Source: Kiritimatiellia bacterium
GTDB lineage: Bacteria; Verrucomicrobiota; Kiritimatiellia; SLAD01
Length of the DNA stretch: 21,735 bases
Direction of reading: 5' to 3'
Assembly: GCA_007128275.1 (NCBI GenBank)
Contig: SKXR01000243.1
Location: 1-21,735, forward strand
Every line of letters starts with the position of its first letter. Positions within the stretch are counted from its first letter, which is position 1. This document shows positions 1-7,838 of the stretch, piece after piece. The translations under genes and the position numbers were made by a program. The notes under the pieces were generated by a model. It had not been told where the DNA came from. It searched no databases and saw only the letters and a program-made list of their open reading frames with translations.

Positions 1-17
1 AGATGACAAAGGACAAT

Positions 18-40
18 GAGCAAGGGGGATGCTTTTTTTT
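18..40 (+). terminator. Weak terminator-like hairpin with T8 tract
   Basis: GAGCA (18-22) can pair with TGCTT (30-34, one G-U) around a 7-nt loop, and T8 runs from 33 to 40. The stem is short and overlaps the T tract, so this may be only the tail of a terminator for a gene left of the window. Nothing coding is visible in 1-114. Two further small hairpins lie in the leader of the next gene: TCTGTA/TACAGA at 65-81 and GCCGA/TCGGC at 84-100. Confidence 0.25.
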
Positions 41-114
41 GCGCGTTGCCGTATGGGGACCGTTTCTGTATGGTTTACAGAGTGCCGAGGCGGATTCGGC
101 CATAAGGATCGCAT

Positions 115-1413
115 ATGGAAACCACCTGGGTTGACGTCGGACGAGGCTTGCTGGGGATCGTGTGCCTGCTGGGTTTCGGATATCTGCTCTGCAACAACCG
201 CCGCGCCATCAACTGGCGCCTGATCCTTTCCGGCATTGTCCTCCAACTGGTCGTCGCGTACGCCGTACTCAAAGTGGAGTTTATTCACCGGATCTTCCGG
301 GGCCTGTCCACGTTCTTCATTGAGCTGATGAACTTCTCCGCGGAAGGCGCGGAGTTCCTGTTCGGCAGCCTGATGGACCCGAACACGTTTGGGTTCATCT
401 TTGCGTTCCAAGTGCTTCCCACCATCGTCTTCTTTTCAGCCCTGACGTCGGCGTTGTATTACCTCAACATCCTTCAATATATCGTGTACGGCTTCGCGTG
501 GTTGATGCATCGCACCATGCGATTGTCCGGCGCGGAAAGCCTGGCGGCCGCCGCCAATATTTTCGTGGGCCAGACCGAAGCGCCGCTGGTGGTGAAACCG
601 TACCTGGAGAAAATGACCCCATCCGAAATCCTGGCGCTGATGTCCGGCGGCATGGCGACGATCGCCGGCGCCGTGTTGGTCGCCTACATCGCAATCCTGG
701 GCGGCGACGACCCGGAACGCATGCAGTATTTCGCCACCCACCTGCTGGTCGCCTCCATCATTTCCGCACCGGCCGCCTTGATGACCGCGAAACTGATCCT
801 GCCGGAAACCGAGGACGTTAACCGCGAACTCCTGATCCCCCGGCACCGCATGGGCGGCAACCTGATCGACGCGCTAACGCTCGGCGCCACCCAAGGTGTG
901 AAGCTGGCGGTCAATGTGGCCGCGATGCTGCTGGTCTTTACGGCCATGATCGCCATGCTCAACTATATCATGCAGGACGGAATCGGCGTTTGGACAGGGT
1001 TGAACGACCGCATTCTGGAATGGAGCGACGGTCGATACGAGGGATTCACCCTTCAATATGTCCTCGGCATGCTCCTCGCCCCGGTGGCCTGGCTGCTCGG
1101 GGTCCCGTACGGCGACCTGGTGGTCATTGGCCAACTGCTTGGAGAGAAGACGATCTTGAATGAGTTCTACGCCTACGTCTCTTTCGGTCAACTCAAAGAC
1201 GCGGGGGTGATCACGAACGAAAAATCCATCATCATCGCCACGTACGCGCTGTGCGGGTTTGCCAATTTCGCCTCGATCGGGATTCAAGTCGGCGGTATCA
1301 GCGCCCTTGCGCCGGGGCAACGGTTGACGCTCGCCAAGCTGGGCGTCAAGGCCTTGATTGCCGGCACCATTGCGGCGTTTATCACCGCGTGCATTGCGGG
1401 TGTGTTGGTGTAG
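115..1413 (+). CDS. Concentrative nucleoside transporter (NupC/CNT family)
   Basis: This is an inner-membrane symporter predicted to import nucleosides with H+ or Na+. The 432 residues are strongly hydrophobic, with many membrane segments, and match the usual CNT length of about 400-430. Two CNT signatures are visible: GQTEAPL at residues 152-158 in the first substrate-binding half, and NEFYAY near 349-354 in the second. The motif CGFANFASIG near the C-terminus is also typical. The ATG at 115 is supported by AAGGA at 104-108, six bases upstream. The gene stands alone and converges on alanine dehydrogenase, separated by a heptamer repeat. The exact nucleoside preference and coupling ion cannot be read from the sequence. 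Family assignment is firm. Confidence 0.93.
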   Translation: METTWVDVGRGLLGIVCLLGFGYLLCNNRRAINWRLILSGIVLQLVVAYAVLKVEFIHRIFRGLSTFFIELMNFSAEGAEFLFGSLMDPNTFGFIFAFQVLPTIVFFSALTSALYYLNILQYIVYGFAWLMHRTMRLSGAESLAAAANIFVGQTEAPLVVKPYLEKMTPSEILALMSGGMATIAGAVLVAYIAILGGDDPERMQYFATHLLVASIISAPAALMTAKLILPETEDVNRELLIPRHRMGGNLIDALTLGATQGVKLAVNVAAMLLVFTAMIAMLNYIMQDGIGVWTGLNDRILEWSDGRYEGFTLQYVLGMLLAPVAWLLGVPYGDLVVIGQLLGEKTILNEFYAYVSFGQLKDAGVITNEKSIIIATYALCGFANFASIGIQVGGISALAPGQRLTLAKLGVKALIAGTIAAFITACIAGVLV

Positions 1414-1414
1414 A

Positions 1415-1486
1415 GGGGTTCGGTGGTCGGTGTCCGGTGATGGGTTTTAGGTTTTGGGTTTTAGGTTTTGGGTTCGAGGGTGGAGG
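1415..1486 (+). repeat. Degenerate GG-phased heptamer array (locus 1)
   Basis: GG recurs exactly every 7 nt at 1415, 1422, 1429, 1436, 1443, 1450, 1457, 1464, 1471, 1478 and 1485. The middle is a cleaner tandem of GGTTTTA/GGTTTTG; the ends are diverged (for example GGTGGTC, GGTGTCC). The array begins right after the transporter stop and fills much of the 114-bp gap between the convergent nucleoside transporter and ald genes. It has no coding potential. Similar arrays occur at 9668-9716 and 11110-11150. Confidence 0.8.
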
Positions 1487-1503
1487 AGTTCCTCGTGAAC
1501 TCC
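1485..1503. other. 7-bp hairpin in convergent intergenic region
   Basis: GGAGTTC (1485-1491) pairs with GAACTCC (1497-1503) around the loop CTCGT. It overlaps the last heptamer of the neighbouring array. No T tract follows on either strand, so it is not a canonical intrinsic terminator, but it could protect or mark mRNA 3' ends of the two convergent genes. Confidence 0.45.
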
Positions 1504-1527
1504 GACATCAAACAGAAGTACACGGGG

Positions 1528-2637
1528 TCATCCGATGATGTCCTCGCATGACTTGTAGGGCATGTCGTGGGCCTCGGCGACGGCCTTGTAGGTGATATGG
1601 CCACCCATGGAATTGAGGCCGGGACGAAGTTCATGGACTTGTCTCAAGGCGTCTTCCAAGCCAAGGTTAGCGATCTTGACGGAGTACGGGGTCGTGGCGT
1701 TGGTCAAAGCCTGCGTGGAGGTGCGCGCATAGGCGCCCGGCATGTTGGCCACGCAGTAATGCAGAATGTCCTCTTCGAAATAGATCGGATCTTCGTGGGT
1801 GGTCGCCCGTGACGTTTCGGCGCAGCCGCCCTGGTCGATGGCGATATCCACAAACACCGTGCCCGGCTTCATGACTTCGAGCATCTTGCGGGTGATCAAC
1901 TTGGGCGCTTTCGCCCCGGGCAACAACACCGCGCCAATCAACAAGTCCACGGACGGCAACACCTCGAGCAGATTCTGCTCGTTGGAATACAAGGTGTGCG
2001 CGGTGGAGTGCATCGTGATGTCCAAATACCGCATCCGTTCCAAATCCACCTCAAGGATCGTGACCTCGGCGCCGATCCCGGCGGCGACGCGGCCCGCGTT
2101 GATGCCGGCGGTGCCGCCGCCCATGATCAACGCTTTCCCCGGCGCCACGCCCGGCACCCCGCCGAGCAGCACGCCCTTTCCGCCTTGCGCCTTGCTCAGG
2201 TAATGCGCGCCGACAATGGAAGACATGCTGCCGGCAATCTCGCTCATGGGTTCCAGCAACGGCAAGCGGCGTCCCACCTGTACGGTCTCGTACGCGATGC
2301 TCGCCACTTTTTGCTCGGCCAACTGCTCCGACAACGGTTTGTCGGCGGCCAGATGTAGATAGGTGAACAGAATCAGGCCGGGTCGCAGGAACCCGTACTC
2401 CTTGGCAATGGGTTCCTTGACCTTGATCACCATGTCGGCGCTCCAGGCGTCGGCGGCCGTCGGCACGATCTTCGCCCCCGCCTGCTCGTATTGCTCGTTC
2501 AGATAGCCCGCTCCGATACCCGCCTCGTTCTCGACAAGCACCTCATGGCCGGCCTGCACCAACATGCGGACGCCGCCGGGCGTGCAGGATACACGGTTTT
2601 CTTTGACCTTAACTTCGCTGGGGATGCCGACTTTCAT
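1528..2637 (-). CDS. ald: Alanine dehydrogenase
   Basis: This cytoplasmic enzyme catalyses NAD+-dependent oxidative deamination of L-alanine to pyruvate and ammonia, and the reverse. The length of 369 residues is normal for the family. Visible key residues are Arg15 (ENRVSCTP, pyruvate binding), Lys74 in IKVKEP, His95 in YLHLA and the Rossmann loop GGGTAG at 173-178. The conserved segments DIAIDQGGCAETS and ANMPGAYARTSTQALTNAT follow in the C-terminal half. The ATG is preceded by AAGGAG. It lies 17 bp downstream of the aminotransferase gene on the same strand and is almost certainly co-transcribed. That pairing suggests alanine/pyruvate cycling or nitrogen assimilation coupled to transamination. 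Confidence 0.96.
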   Translation of the reverse strand: MKVGIPSEVKVKENRVSCTPGGVRMLVQAGHEVLVENEAGIGAGYLNEQYEQAGAKIVPTAADAWSADMVIKVKEPIAKEYGFLRPGLILFTYLHLAADKPLSEQLAEQKVASIAYETVQVGRRLPLLEPMSEIAGSMSSIVGAHYLSKAQGGKGVLLGGVPGVAPGKALIMGGGTAGINAGRVAAGIGAEVTILEVDLERMRYLDITMHSTAHTLYSNEQNLLEVLPSVDLLIGAVLLPGAKAPKLITRKMLEVMKPGTVFVDIAIDQGGCAETSRATTHEDPIYFEEDILHYCVANMPGAYARTSTQALTNATTPYSVKIANLGLEDALRQVHELRPGLNSMGGHITYKAVAEAHDMPYKSCEDIIG

Positions 2638-2654
2638 GCTCTCTCCTTATCCAC

Positions 2655-3995
2655 TCACAGTTCACTGAAGGCGATGTCCAGCACTTCGAGCGCGAAGTCG
2701 ACATCGGGTTTCTGAATGCACATCGGCGGTTTGATCCGAAGAACGTTGCCAAACAAGCCGCCTTTGCCGATCAACAGACCCAGCTCCTTGACGCGTTCAA
2801 AGACCTGCGCGCATTCGGCGGTAGCCGGCTCTTTGGTCACCGGGTTCTTCACCAACTCAACGCCGATCATCAATCCTTTGCCACGCACATCGTCGATGAC
2901 GGCGTACTTCTCTTCGAGCTTGCGGAGGCCATCCATGAAATACGCGCCGAGATCATGGCAATGCTGCTGCAAGCCCTCCTGTTCGATCACCTCGAGCACG
3001 GCTTTGCCCATCGCGCAGGAAATCGGGTTGCCGCCGTAGGTATTGAAGTGAATGCGGCTCGCAAGCGTCTGCGCTATTTCGGGCGTGGTGACCACGGCGG
3101 CCAACGGCGCTCCGTTGCCGATGCCCTTGGCCATCGTGACAATATCAGGAACGACGTCCTGCGTTTCGAACCCCCAAAAATGGGTGCCGGTCCGCCCGAA
3201 CCCCGCTTGGACTTCGTCGGCAATACACAGTCCGCCTTGCGCGCGCACATGGCCGTAGACGCGCTTGAGGTAGCCATCGGGAAAAACCACCGTTCCGCCC
3301 ACGCCCTGAATCGACTCGGCAATGAAAGCGGCCACCTGTCCCGAGGTGCCGAAGCGAATCATATCCAGCACGTCATCGGCGTATTTTTTCCCGGCATCCG
3401 GATCGTCCCGGCCCCACGGCCCGCGATAGGTGTCCGGCATCAAGGCATGCTGAATCCCAAACGAATGCGGCACGTTGTATTTCCACGTGTGATGCGAGGT
3501 CAATCCCATGGTCGAAGAAATACCGCCGTGATAGGCGTTGCGAAGCGCCACAATATCGTAATTCCCCGTGTACGCGCGCGCCATCATCATGGCCAAGTCG
3601 TTGGCTTCAGAACCGGAATTCACGAAATAGCAAACACTCAGGTCGCCCGGCATCTTCTCCGCGAGCGCCTTGCCGTATTCCGCAATGCCCGGATGCAAAT
3701 AGATCGTGGTGGTGTGTTGCAGCACATCGTACTGCTTGCGCGCCGCCTCCATGACGTGCGGATGACTGTGCCCCACGCTGACGGTCACAATGCCCGCGAA
3801 CATATCAAGATAGCGCGTCCCCTTTTCATCGTAGAGATACTGCATGGACCCTTCCACGATCATGATCGGCTTCTTGTAATAGGTGATCAAGGCCGGGGTC
3901 AGGTACTGCTTGCGCATGGCCAAGACCTCATCGAAAGAAGGTCCGGCATAGGCTTGTGGCTGATGTTCGTACGGAGGTAACTCAGGTCTCTTCAT
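2655..3995 (-). CDS. Class III PLP aminotransferase, AGXT2-like (probable alanine-glyoxylate type)
   Basis: A cytoplasmic pyridoxal-phosphate aminotransferase of 446 residues. Visible class III features include NSGSEAND (about 126-133), the cofactor Asp in IADEVQAGFGRTG (Asp about 260), and the Schiff-base Lys in TMAKGIGNGAPLAA (about Lys290). The N-terminal part (PALITYYKKPI, GTRYLDMFAGIVTVSVGH) resembles the AGXT2/alanine-glyoxylate subgroup, so glycine plus pyruvate formation from alanine and glyoxylate is the best guess. Omega-amino acid or phospho-lyase activity cannot be excluded. I chose the ATG at 3995 because AGGGGA lies 8 bases upstream; an in-frame extension to 4034 would start inside the promoter region. 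A promoter with an inverted repeat over its -10 lies just upstream, and ald follows after 17 bp. Confidence 0.9.
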   Translation of the reverse strand: MKRPELPPYEHQPQAYAGPSFDEVLAMRKQYLTPALITYYKKPIMIVEGSMQYLYDEKGTRYLDMFAGIVTVSVGHSHPHVMEAARKQYDVLQHTTTIYLHPGIAEYGKALAEKMPGDLSVCYFVNSGSEANDLAMMMARAYTGNYDIVALRNAYHGGISSTMGLTSHHTWKYNVPHSFGIQHALMPDTYRGPWGRDDPDAGKKYADDVLDMIRFGTSGQVAAFIAESIQGVGGTVVFPDGYLKRVYGHVRAQGGLCIADEVQAGFGRTGTHFWGFETQDVVPDIVTMAKGIGNGAPLAAVVTTPEIAQTLASRIHFNTYGGNPISCAMGKAVLEVIEQEGLQQHCHDLGAYFMDGLRKLEEKYAVIDDVRGKGLMIGVELVKNPVTKEPATAECAQVFERVKELGLLIGKGGLFGNVLRIKPPMCIQKPDVDFALEVLDIAFSEL

Positions 3996-4023
3996 AATAT
4001 TTTCCCCTAATTTGCAACTGTCC

Positions 4024-4053
4024 ACTATAGGCAAACCCCTATAAGGGCGTCAA
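4024..4053 (-). promoter_or_regulatory. Sigma70-type promoter with inverted repeat, aminotransferase-ald operon
   Basis: On the minus strand, TTGACG (4048-4053) is followed after 18 nt by TATAGT (4024-4029, 5 of 6 consensus). TATAGG (4026-4031) and CCTATA (4038-4043) form a 6-bp inverted repeat that overlaps the -10 and fills the spacer, the position expected for a repressor operator. Transcription would begin near 4017, about 20 nt before the ATG. The element assignments are read directly; the operator role is inference. Confidence 0.6.
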
Positions 4054-4137
4054 GGGAATGCTGAGCGATCCGCGCGGGGCGCAAGCATCAAACGTGGCCC
4101 CCGGGCTGTGGCGTACGAATCAGGCACCCGCGAAGAA

Positions 4138-4623
4138 TTACGGAAACCACACCTTCACCTGTTTCCTTTGTCTCCCCCACTCCATAGCTTGTTGGTGTGT
4201 GCGATAGTAGAGGTCGATCTTGTACCCCTTGATGGCTCCGCCGCGGTCTTCCACCATTCCGTAGCCGTAGCCGGGCACATACATGATTGTTCCAAACGGG
4301 AAGATGCTGGTATCGGCGGCAATGGTGCCCGGACGCACGCGGGATCCACTCGCCGTTACCCCGACCTGCTTGGGTTGCCCCTTCTGAGGGCCATACGCCA
4401 CCACCGGCTTGCCCCGCCAATTCCGTTTCCAGCCGCAACACAGTCCGCACGGACAATACGCGGTCACCTCCAACACATACGCCCGGGCCTGACTGTCAAT
4501 CACGCGGCGCGGAGGCGAGCGACGAATATCTCTGGTGGAACAACCCGAAACCCATATCAGGGAAAGAACCAAAACAAGGATTCCCATGCGCTTGAGGCTT
4601 GTAATTCCATTCATGATCCACAT
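4138..4623 (-). CDS. 3D-domain lipoprotein (MltA/YuiC/Sps-like muramidase-type domain)
   Basis: A predicted lipoprotein with a C-terminal 3D domain, the double-psi barrel fold of lytic transglycosylases related to MltA and the Gram-positive Rpf/Sps proteins; likely acts on peptidoglycan. The signal peptide ends in VSGC (Cys28 counted from the first ATG). The domain begins with the typical YCPCGLCCG segment (about 56-64) and TASG (90-93). The three Asp that name the domain are present: Asp104 (IAAD), Asp126 (MVEDRGG) and Asp137 (KIDLYY). The start is uncertain: ATGs at 4623, 4614 and 4587 are in frame and none has a clear ribosome site; the last would leave a very short, uncharged signal. It is upstream of the aminotransferase on the same strand, but that gene has its own promoter. 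Confidence 0.85.
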   Translation of the reverse strand: MWIMNGITSLKRMGILVLVLSLIWVSGCSTRDIRRSPPRRVIDSQARAYVLEVTAYCPCGLCCGWKRNWRGKPVVAYGPQKGQPKQVGVTASGSRVRPGTIAADTSIFPFGTIMYVPGYGYGMVEDRGGAIKGYKIDLYYRTHQQAMEWGRQRKQVKVWFP

Positions 4624-4743
4624 AATTTGTACTTTGGTCGAAGGGCTTAGAAAGAGTTATACGCAATGGTCGTGTCCGGGTAGTTTCATTGGTGTCAATG
4701 TATGGGGCGGCTTTCGCTTCGTCGACCATTATATGTGAGAACT

Positions 4744-4941
4744 ATGGCAATGGGATGGTTATTTAATACGCCTGAAGAACCTGCGAATGAAGATGCCGTG
4801 GCGGGGATCGACGTCTTGAAGGCTATCTGGAATATCCAGAGCGGCACTTCCGAGCGCGAACAGCCACCGTCGGAAGTGGTAACGGACATTTACAATACGC
4901 CCTTGCGTGTCGTACCGCCGCGCAACCGCCGTTTGCACTGA
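4744..4941 (+). CDS. Small hypothetical protein (65 aa)
   Basis: I do not recognise this ORF. From the ATG at 4744 it encodes 65 residues beginning MAMGWLFNTPEEP, with an acidic first half and a basic tail ending PPRNRRLH. There is no signal peptide or membrane segment. A weak purine stretch (GTGAGA, 4735-4740) lies just upstream; an in-frame ATG at 4702 would give 79 residues and one at 4750 gives 63. It is divergent from the 3D lipoprotein and its stop is followed 19 bp later by two strong hairpins, the second with a T-rich tail. That arrangement supports a real transcript, but the reading frame itself could be spurious. Confidence 0.4.
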   Translation: MAMGWLFNTPEEPANEDAVAGIDVLKAIWNIQSGTSEREQPPSEVVTDIYNTPLRVVPPRNRRLH

Positions 4942-4960
4942 GCACCTATTCTGCGAATAC

Positions 4961-5033
4961 GTTGTCCACTGCTCCCCTCGCAATGGACAACTTGTCGCCC
5001 GGTCTTACCCCTCAAGGCCGGGCGACTCCTTTT
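4961..5033 (+). ncRNA. Tandem matched hairpins with CCCCTC loops and T-rich tail (terminator or small RNA 3' module)
   Basis: Hairpin 1 pairs GTTGTCCA (4961-4968) with TGGACAAC (4984-4991). Hairpin 2 pairs GTCGCCCGG (4994-5002) with CCGGGCGAC (5018-5026) and is followed by TCCTTTT. Each has a 15-nt loop that can fold again: a 1-nt mismatch or wobble, three base pairs (TGC/GCA or CTT/AAG), and a 7-nt apical loop TCCCCTC or ACCCCTC. Hairpin 2 plus tail is a credible intrinsic terminator for the upstream small ORF. The repeated C-rich apical loops, complementary to GAGGGG-type Shine-Dalgarno sequences, also fit a small RNA. Confidence 0.5.
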
Positions 5034-5102
5034 ATGGAGCGCGGGATGCTCGGCCATGCCGGTTAAGGTTGATAGGCGCCGGCTCATTTGCCAGCATGCG
5101 GT

Positions 5103-6380
5103 ATGGACAGATCATCTTCATCACCCACGCCCAATAGCCGGGAATCCGCCGCACGCCTGCTGTATCAATGGCAGCAGCACGGCGATATGCCGGCCCGCCT
5201 GCTGGAAGAGCAGGTGGCGCACCGGGCCTTTGTGACCGAAATGGTGCTGGGCGTGGTCCGCCACCGGGACAGCCTTGAATGGGTCATCCACAAGCTCGCC
5301 CCGCGCCGGCCTTCAGACGAACTGATGCCTGTGCTCTCCGTCGGTCTCTATCAGTTGCTCCTGCTCGATCAGGTGGAACCCTATGCTGCGGTGCACGAAA
5401 CCGTGGAAGCCGCCAAGACGCTCTGCGGGCCCAAACGGGCGGGCTTCGTAAACGCCATCCTGCGCCGCGCCTTGCGCGAGAAAGAAGCGCTCCTGGCCCA
5501 ACTCAAGAAGCAGCCGACGCACATCCGGTACAGCCATCCCCGCGAACTGGTTAAACGATGGACCGATCAATTCGGCGCCCGGCACACCCGTCAACTTTGT
5601 GCGTGGAACAACGAGCGCCCGGAATTGATTGTGCGCGTCCGGCCCACCATTTCCATGGAAGGCTTCTTGAAAACGCTGCGCGAAGGCGGCCTGCCGGCCA
5701 CCCCGCATGCGCATGACGGCTTTGTGGTACTTCCACCGCGCATACGCATCGAAGACTGCCCGGGCTATGCCGAGGGCTGGTTTGTCGTACAGGATCCCGC
5801 CACGCTCGCCGCCGTCGAGGGGCTCGCCCCGCAACCCGGCGAACGGATCCTCGACGCCTGCGCGGCGCCCGGCGGGAAAACAATCGCCATTGCCGACCGC
5901 ATGAAGAAGGAGGGCGAACTGATCGCCTGCGACATCAACGCACATCGCATGAAAAGGCTGGCGGACAACCTGAATCGATGCGGCATGAAAGAGGTGAAGA
6001 CCCATGTGGTGAACGCATTGGAAATGACACCGGACACGTTCGGCGGCAGCCTGTTTGACGGCGTTCTCCTCGACGTCCCCTGCTCCAATACCGGCGTCAT
6101 CCGGCGACGGCCCGACGCCCGGCAACGGCTCACGACGGAGCATCTACGTCAACTATGCACCCTTCAATCCCAACTCCTTGACGGCGGCGCCGCCCTGGTC
6201 CGCCCCGGCGGGCGACTCGTCTACAGCACGTGCAGCTTGGAACCGGAGGAAAACGAAGATCAGGTCGCCGCCTGGTTGAAACACAACCCCGCCTTCCGCC
6301 TGGAGCAGGAAACCCGACGCTTCCCACCGCGCGACCGGATGGACGGGGCTTACGCCGCCCGACTGCTACGAACCGACTGA
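5103..6380 (+). CDS. rsmB: 16S rRNA m5C967 methyltransferase
   Basis: This enzyme methylates cytosine 967 of 16S rRNA using S-adenosylmethionine. It has the two-part RsmB layout: an N-terminal NusB-like helical RNA-binding domain (about 10-135, with EPYAAVHETVEAAK and AGFVNAILRR) and a C-terminal Rossmann methyltransferase. The SAM motif DACAAPGGKT is at 251-260. Both family cysteines are present: Cys327 in DVPCSNTG, followed by RRRPDAR, and the nucleophile Cys377 in YSTCSLEPEEN. I chose ATG 5103; a TTG at 5088 would add five residues and neither has a clear ribosome site. With 425 residues it is full length. mgtE follows after 64 bp on the same strand. Confidence 0.95.
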   Translation: MDRSSSSPTPNSRESAARLLYQWQQHGDMPARLLEEQVAHRAFVTEMVLGVVRHRDSLEWVIHKLAPRRPSDELMPVLSVGLYQLLLLDQVEPYAAVHETVEAAKTLCGPKRAGFVNAILRRALREKEALLAQLKKQPTHIRYSHPRELVKRWTDQFGARHTRQLCAWNNERPELIVRVRPTISMEGFLKTLREGGLPATPHAHDGFVVLPPRIRIEDCPGYAEGWFVVQDPATLAAVEGLAPQPGERILDACAAPGGKTIAIADRMKKEGELIACDINAHRMKRLADNLNRCGMKEVKTHVVNALEMTPDTFGGSLFDGVLLDVPCSNTGVIRRRPDARQRLTTEHLRQLCTLQSQLLDGGAALVRPGGRLVYSTCSLEPEENEDQVAAWLKHNPAFRLEQETRRFPPRDRMDGAYAARLLRTD

Positions 6381-6444
6381 GAAGCCGGTCGGGGTGAATC
6401 CCGCAGTTCTCATTTGATATCTTAGCTTCAATCGCTACACTCCT

Positions 6445-7773
6445 ATGCCCATGCATGCGGCGAAGACAGCGAAGCAGGAGGAAATCCGGATTGCGGACCT
6501 GATCCAGCAACATCCGGCCGAGGTGGCCGAGATCATCTCCGCGCTGAAAGAAGACGAAGCGGTCGAGATGCTGCACCGCCTTTTCCTGCAGCGCAAGGCC
6601 GCGGACGCGCTCGGGGAAATGGATCCGGAAGACGCCGCGCATCTCTACGCGGAATTATCGCAAGAGGAGCGCGTCCAGATTCTGACCCGCATGGCGCCGG
6701 ACGACGCCGTGGACCTGCTCGAAGAGCTGCCGCCCGGCATGGTGCAAGACATTCTCTCCCGACTCACACGCGAGGATTCCGATGAGCTGACGGACCTCAT
6801 GACCTACGAGCCGGACACGGCCGGTGGACTCATGTCCCCCGACGTCGTGTCCGTCCACGCCGAAGACACCGTCCAGGAAACCATCGAAATACTACGCAAA
6901 CAGGCGGAGGAAGCCGAGACCCTGTATTACGCGTATGTCGTTGACAAGGACGACACGCTGATCGGCGTCCTCGCGCTGCGCGACCTCGTTTTGGCCAAAC
7001 CGTTTGAGGTCATACGAAACATCGCGCGCAAGGAGATCGTGTCGCTGCCCGCCGCAACGGATGTGGAACATGTCATGCAGGTGTTTGACAAATACAACTA
7101 CATGGCCCTACCCGTGGTGGACGAGCAAAACCATCTGCTCGGAATCGTTACCGTGGACGATGTCATCGATCAGATGCGCGAGGAAACCACCGAAGACTTC
7201 CTGCGCATGGGCGGTATTCCCGGCGGCGAAGAACACCCGCTCGAAACGCCCCTGCGCTCCGTGAAGAATCGCCTCCCCTGGATGGTCATCAATATCTTCT
7301 TCAACTTGATCGCGGTCATTGGGGTGGCGGTGTTTGAGGAGTCCATTGCGCAATTCGCCTTTCTTGCCGTATTGATGCCGATCGTCTCGGATATGGGAGG
7401 CAACGTGGCCATGCAGTCCATGGCGGTCGCCATACGCGGTATGGCCACGGGACAGGTCATTTGGAATCAACTACTTCGCGTGTTGCGCAAGGAATTCGTG
7501 GTGGGCCTGGTGAACGGGGCCGTGCTCGGATTGCAACTCAGCCTGATCACCTATATCTGGCGAGGCAACATTTACCTGGGACTCATCGCCATGTGCTCGT
7601 TGTGGTTGAATACGATTCTGGCCACCGTGATCGGGGCGCTATTCCCCTTCTGCATGAAGAAGCTGGGATTGGACCCGGCTATGATGTCGGGCTCGATCGT
7701 GACGACGATCACGGACTTGTGCGGATTCTTCCTGTTCCTGGGCATGGCCACGATGTTCATCGAACATCTGTAA
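6445..7773 (+). CDS. mgtE: Magnesium transporter MgtE
   Basis: A dimeric inner-membrane Mg2+ channel. The 442 residues show the full family layout: a cytoplasmic MgtE N domain of charged helical repeats (about 11-125), two CBS domains (about 128-250, joined by MTYEPDTAGGLMS and ending GIVTVDDVIDQM), a plug-helix region, then five hydrophobic segments from about 280. The pore signatures PIVSDMGGNVAMQS and the terminal LDPAMMSGSIVTTITD are visible. ATGs at 6445 and 6451 are both possible, and no Shine-Dalgarno is seen. A TTGATA-N16-TACACT pair (6414-6441) would start transcription at about the ATG, implying a leaderless mRNA. No M-box or other Mg2+ riboswitch fits in the 64-bp gap. Confidence 0.95.
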   Translation: MPMHAAKTAKQEEIRIADLIQQHPAEVAEIISALKEDEAVEMLHRLFLQRKAADALGEMDPEDAAHLYAELSQEERVQILTRMAPDDAVDLLEELPPGMVQDILSRLTREDSDELTDLMTYEPDTAGGLMSPDVVSVHAEDTVQETIEILRKQAEEAETLYYAYVVDKDDTLIGVLALRDLVLAKPFEVIRNIARKEIVSLPAATDVEHVMQVFDKYNYMALPVVDEQNHLLGIVTVDDVIDQMREETTEDFLRMGGIPGGEEHPLETPLRSVKNRLPWMVINIFFNLIAVIGVAVFEESIAQFAFLAVLMPIVSDMGGNVAMQSMAVAIRGMATGQVIWNQLLRVLRKEFVVGLVNGAVLGLQLSLITYIWRGNIYLGLIAMCSLWLNTILATVIGALFPFCMKKLGLDPAMMSGSIVTTITDLCGFFLFLGMATMFIEHL

Positions 7774-7810
7774 AGGCCGGTTTCGCGAGAGGGACGCGGA
7801 GCCGCAGCAG

Positions 7811-7838
7811 AAAGAGGGCGCACCCGCCGGGGCTTTTT
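7811..7838 (+). terminator. Probable terminator of mgtE
   Basis: AAAG (7811-7814) pairs with CTTT (7833-7836) and GGCG (7817-7820) with CGCC (7825-7828), separated by an asymmetric internal loop, and T5 occupies 7834-7838. It lies 38 bp after the mgtE stop and touches the stop codon of the convergent coiled-coil gene. The stem is imperfect. Confidence 0.35.

Noticed and set aside
1..114. Partial gene entering from the left
   Set aside because: No frame with credible codon use or motif reaches the left edge; the segment looks like a terminator tail plus a leader.
2955..3980. 341-codon open frame opposite the aminotransferase gene
   Set aside because: It is antisense to a clearly conserved gene, has no family motif, and long antisense frames are expected in GC-rich DNA.
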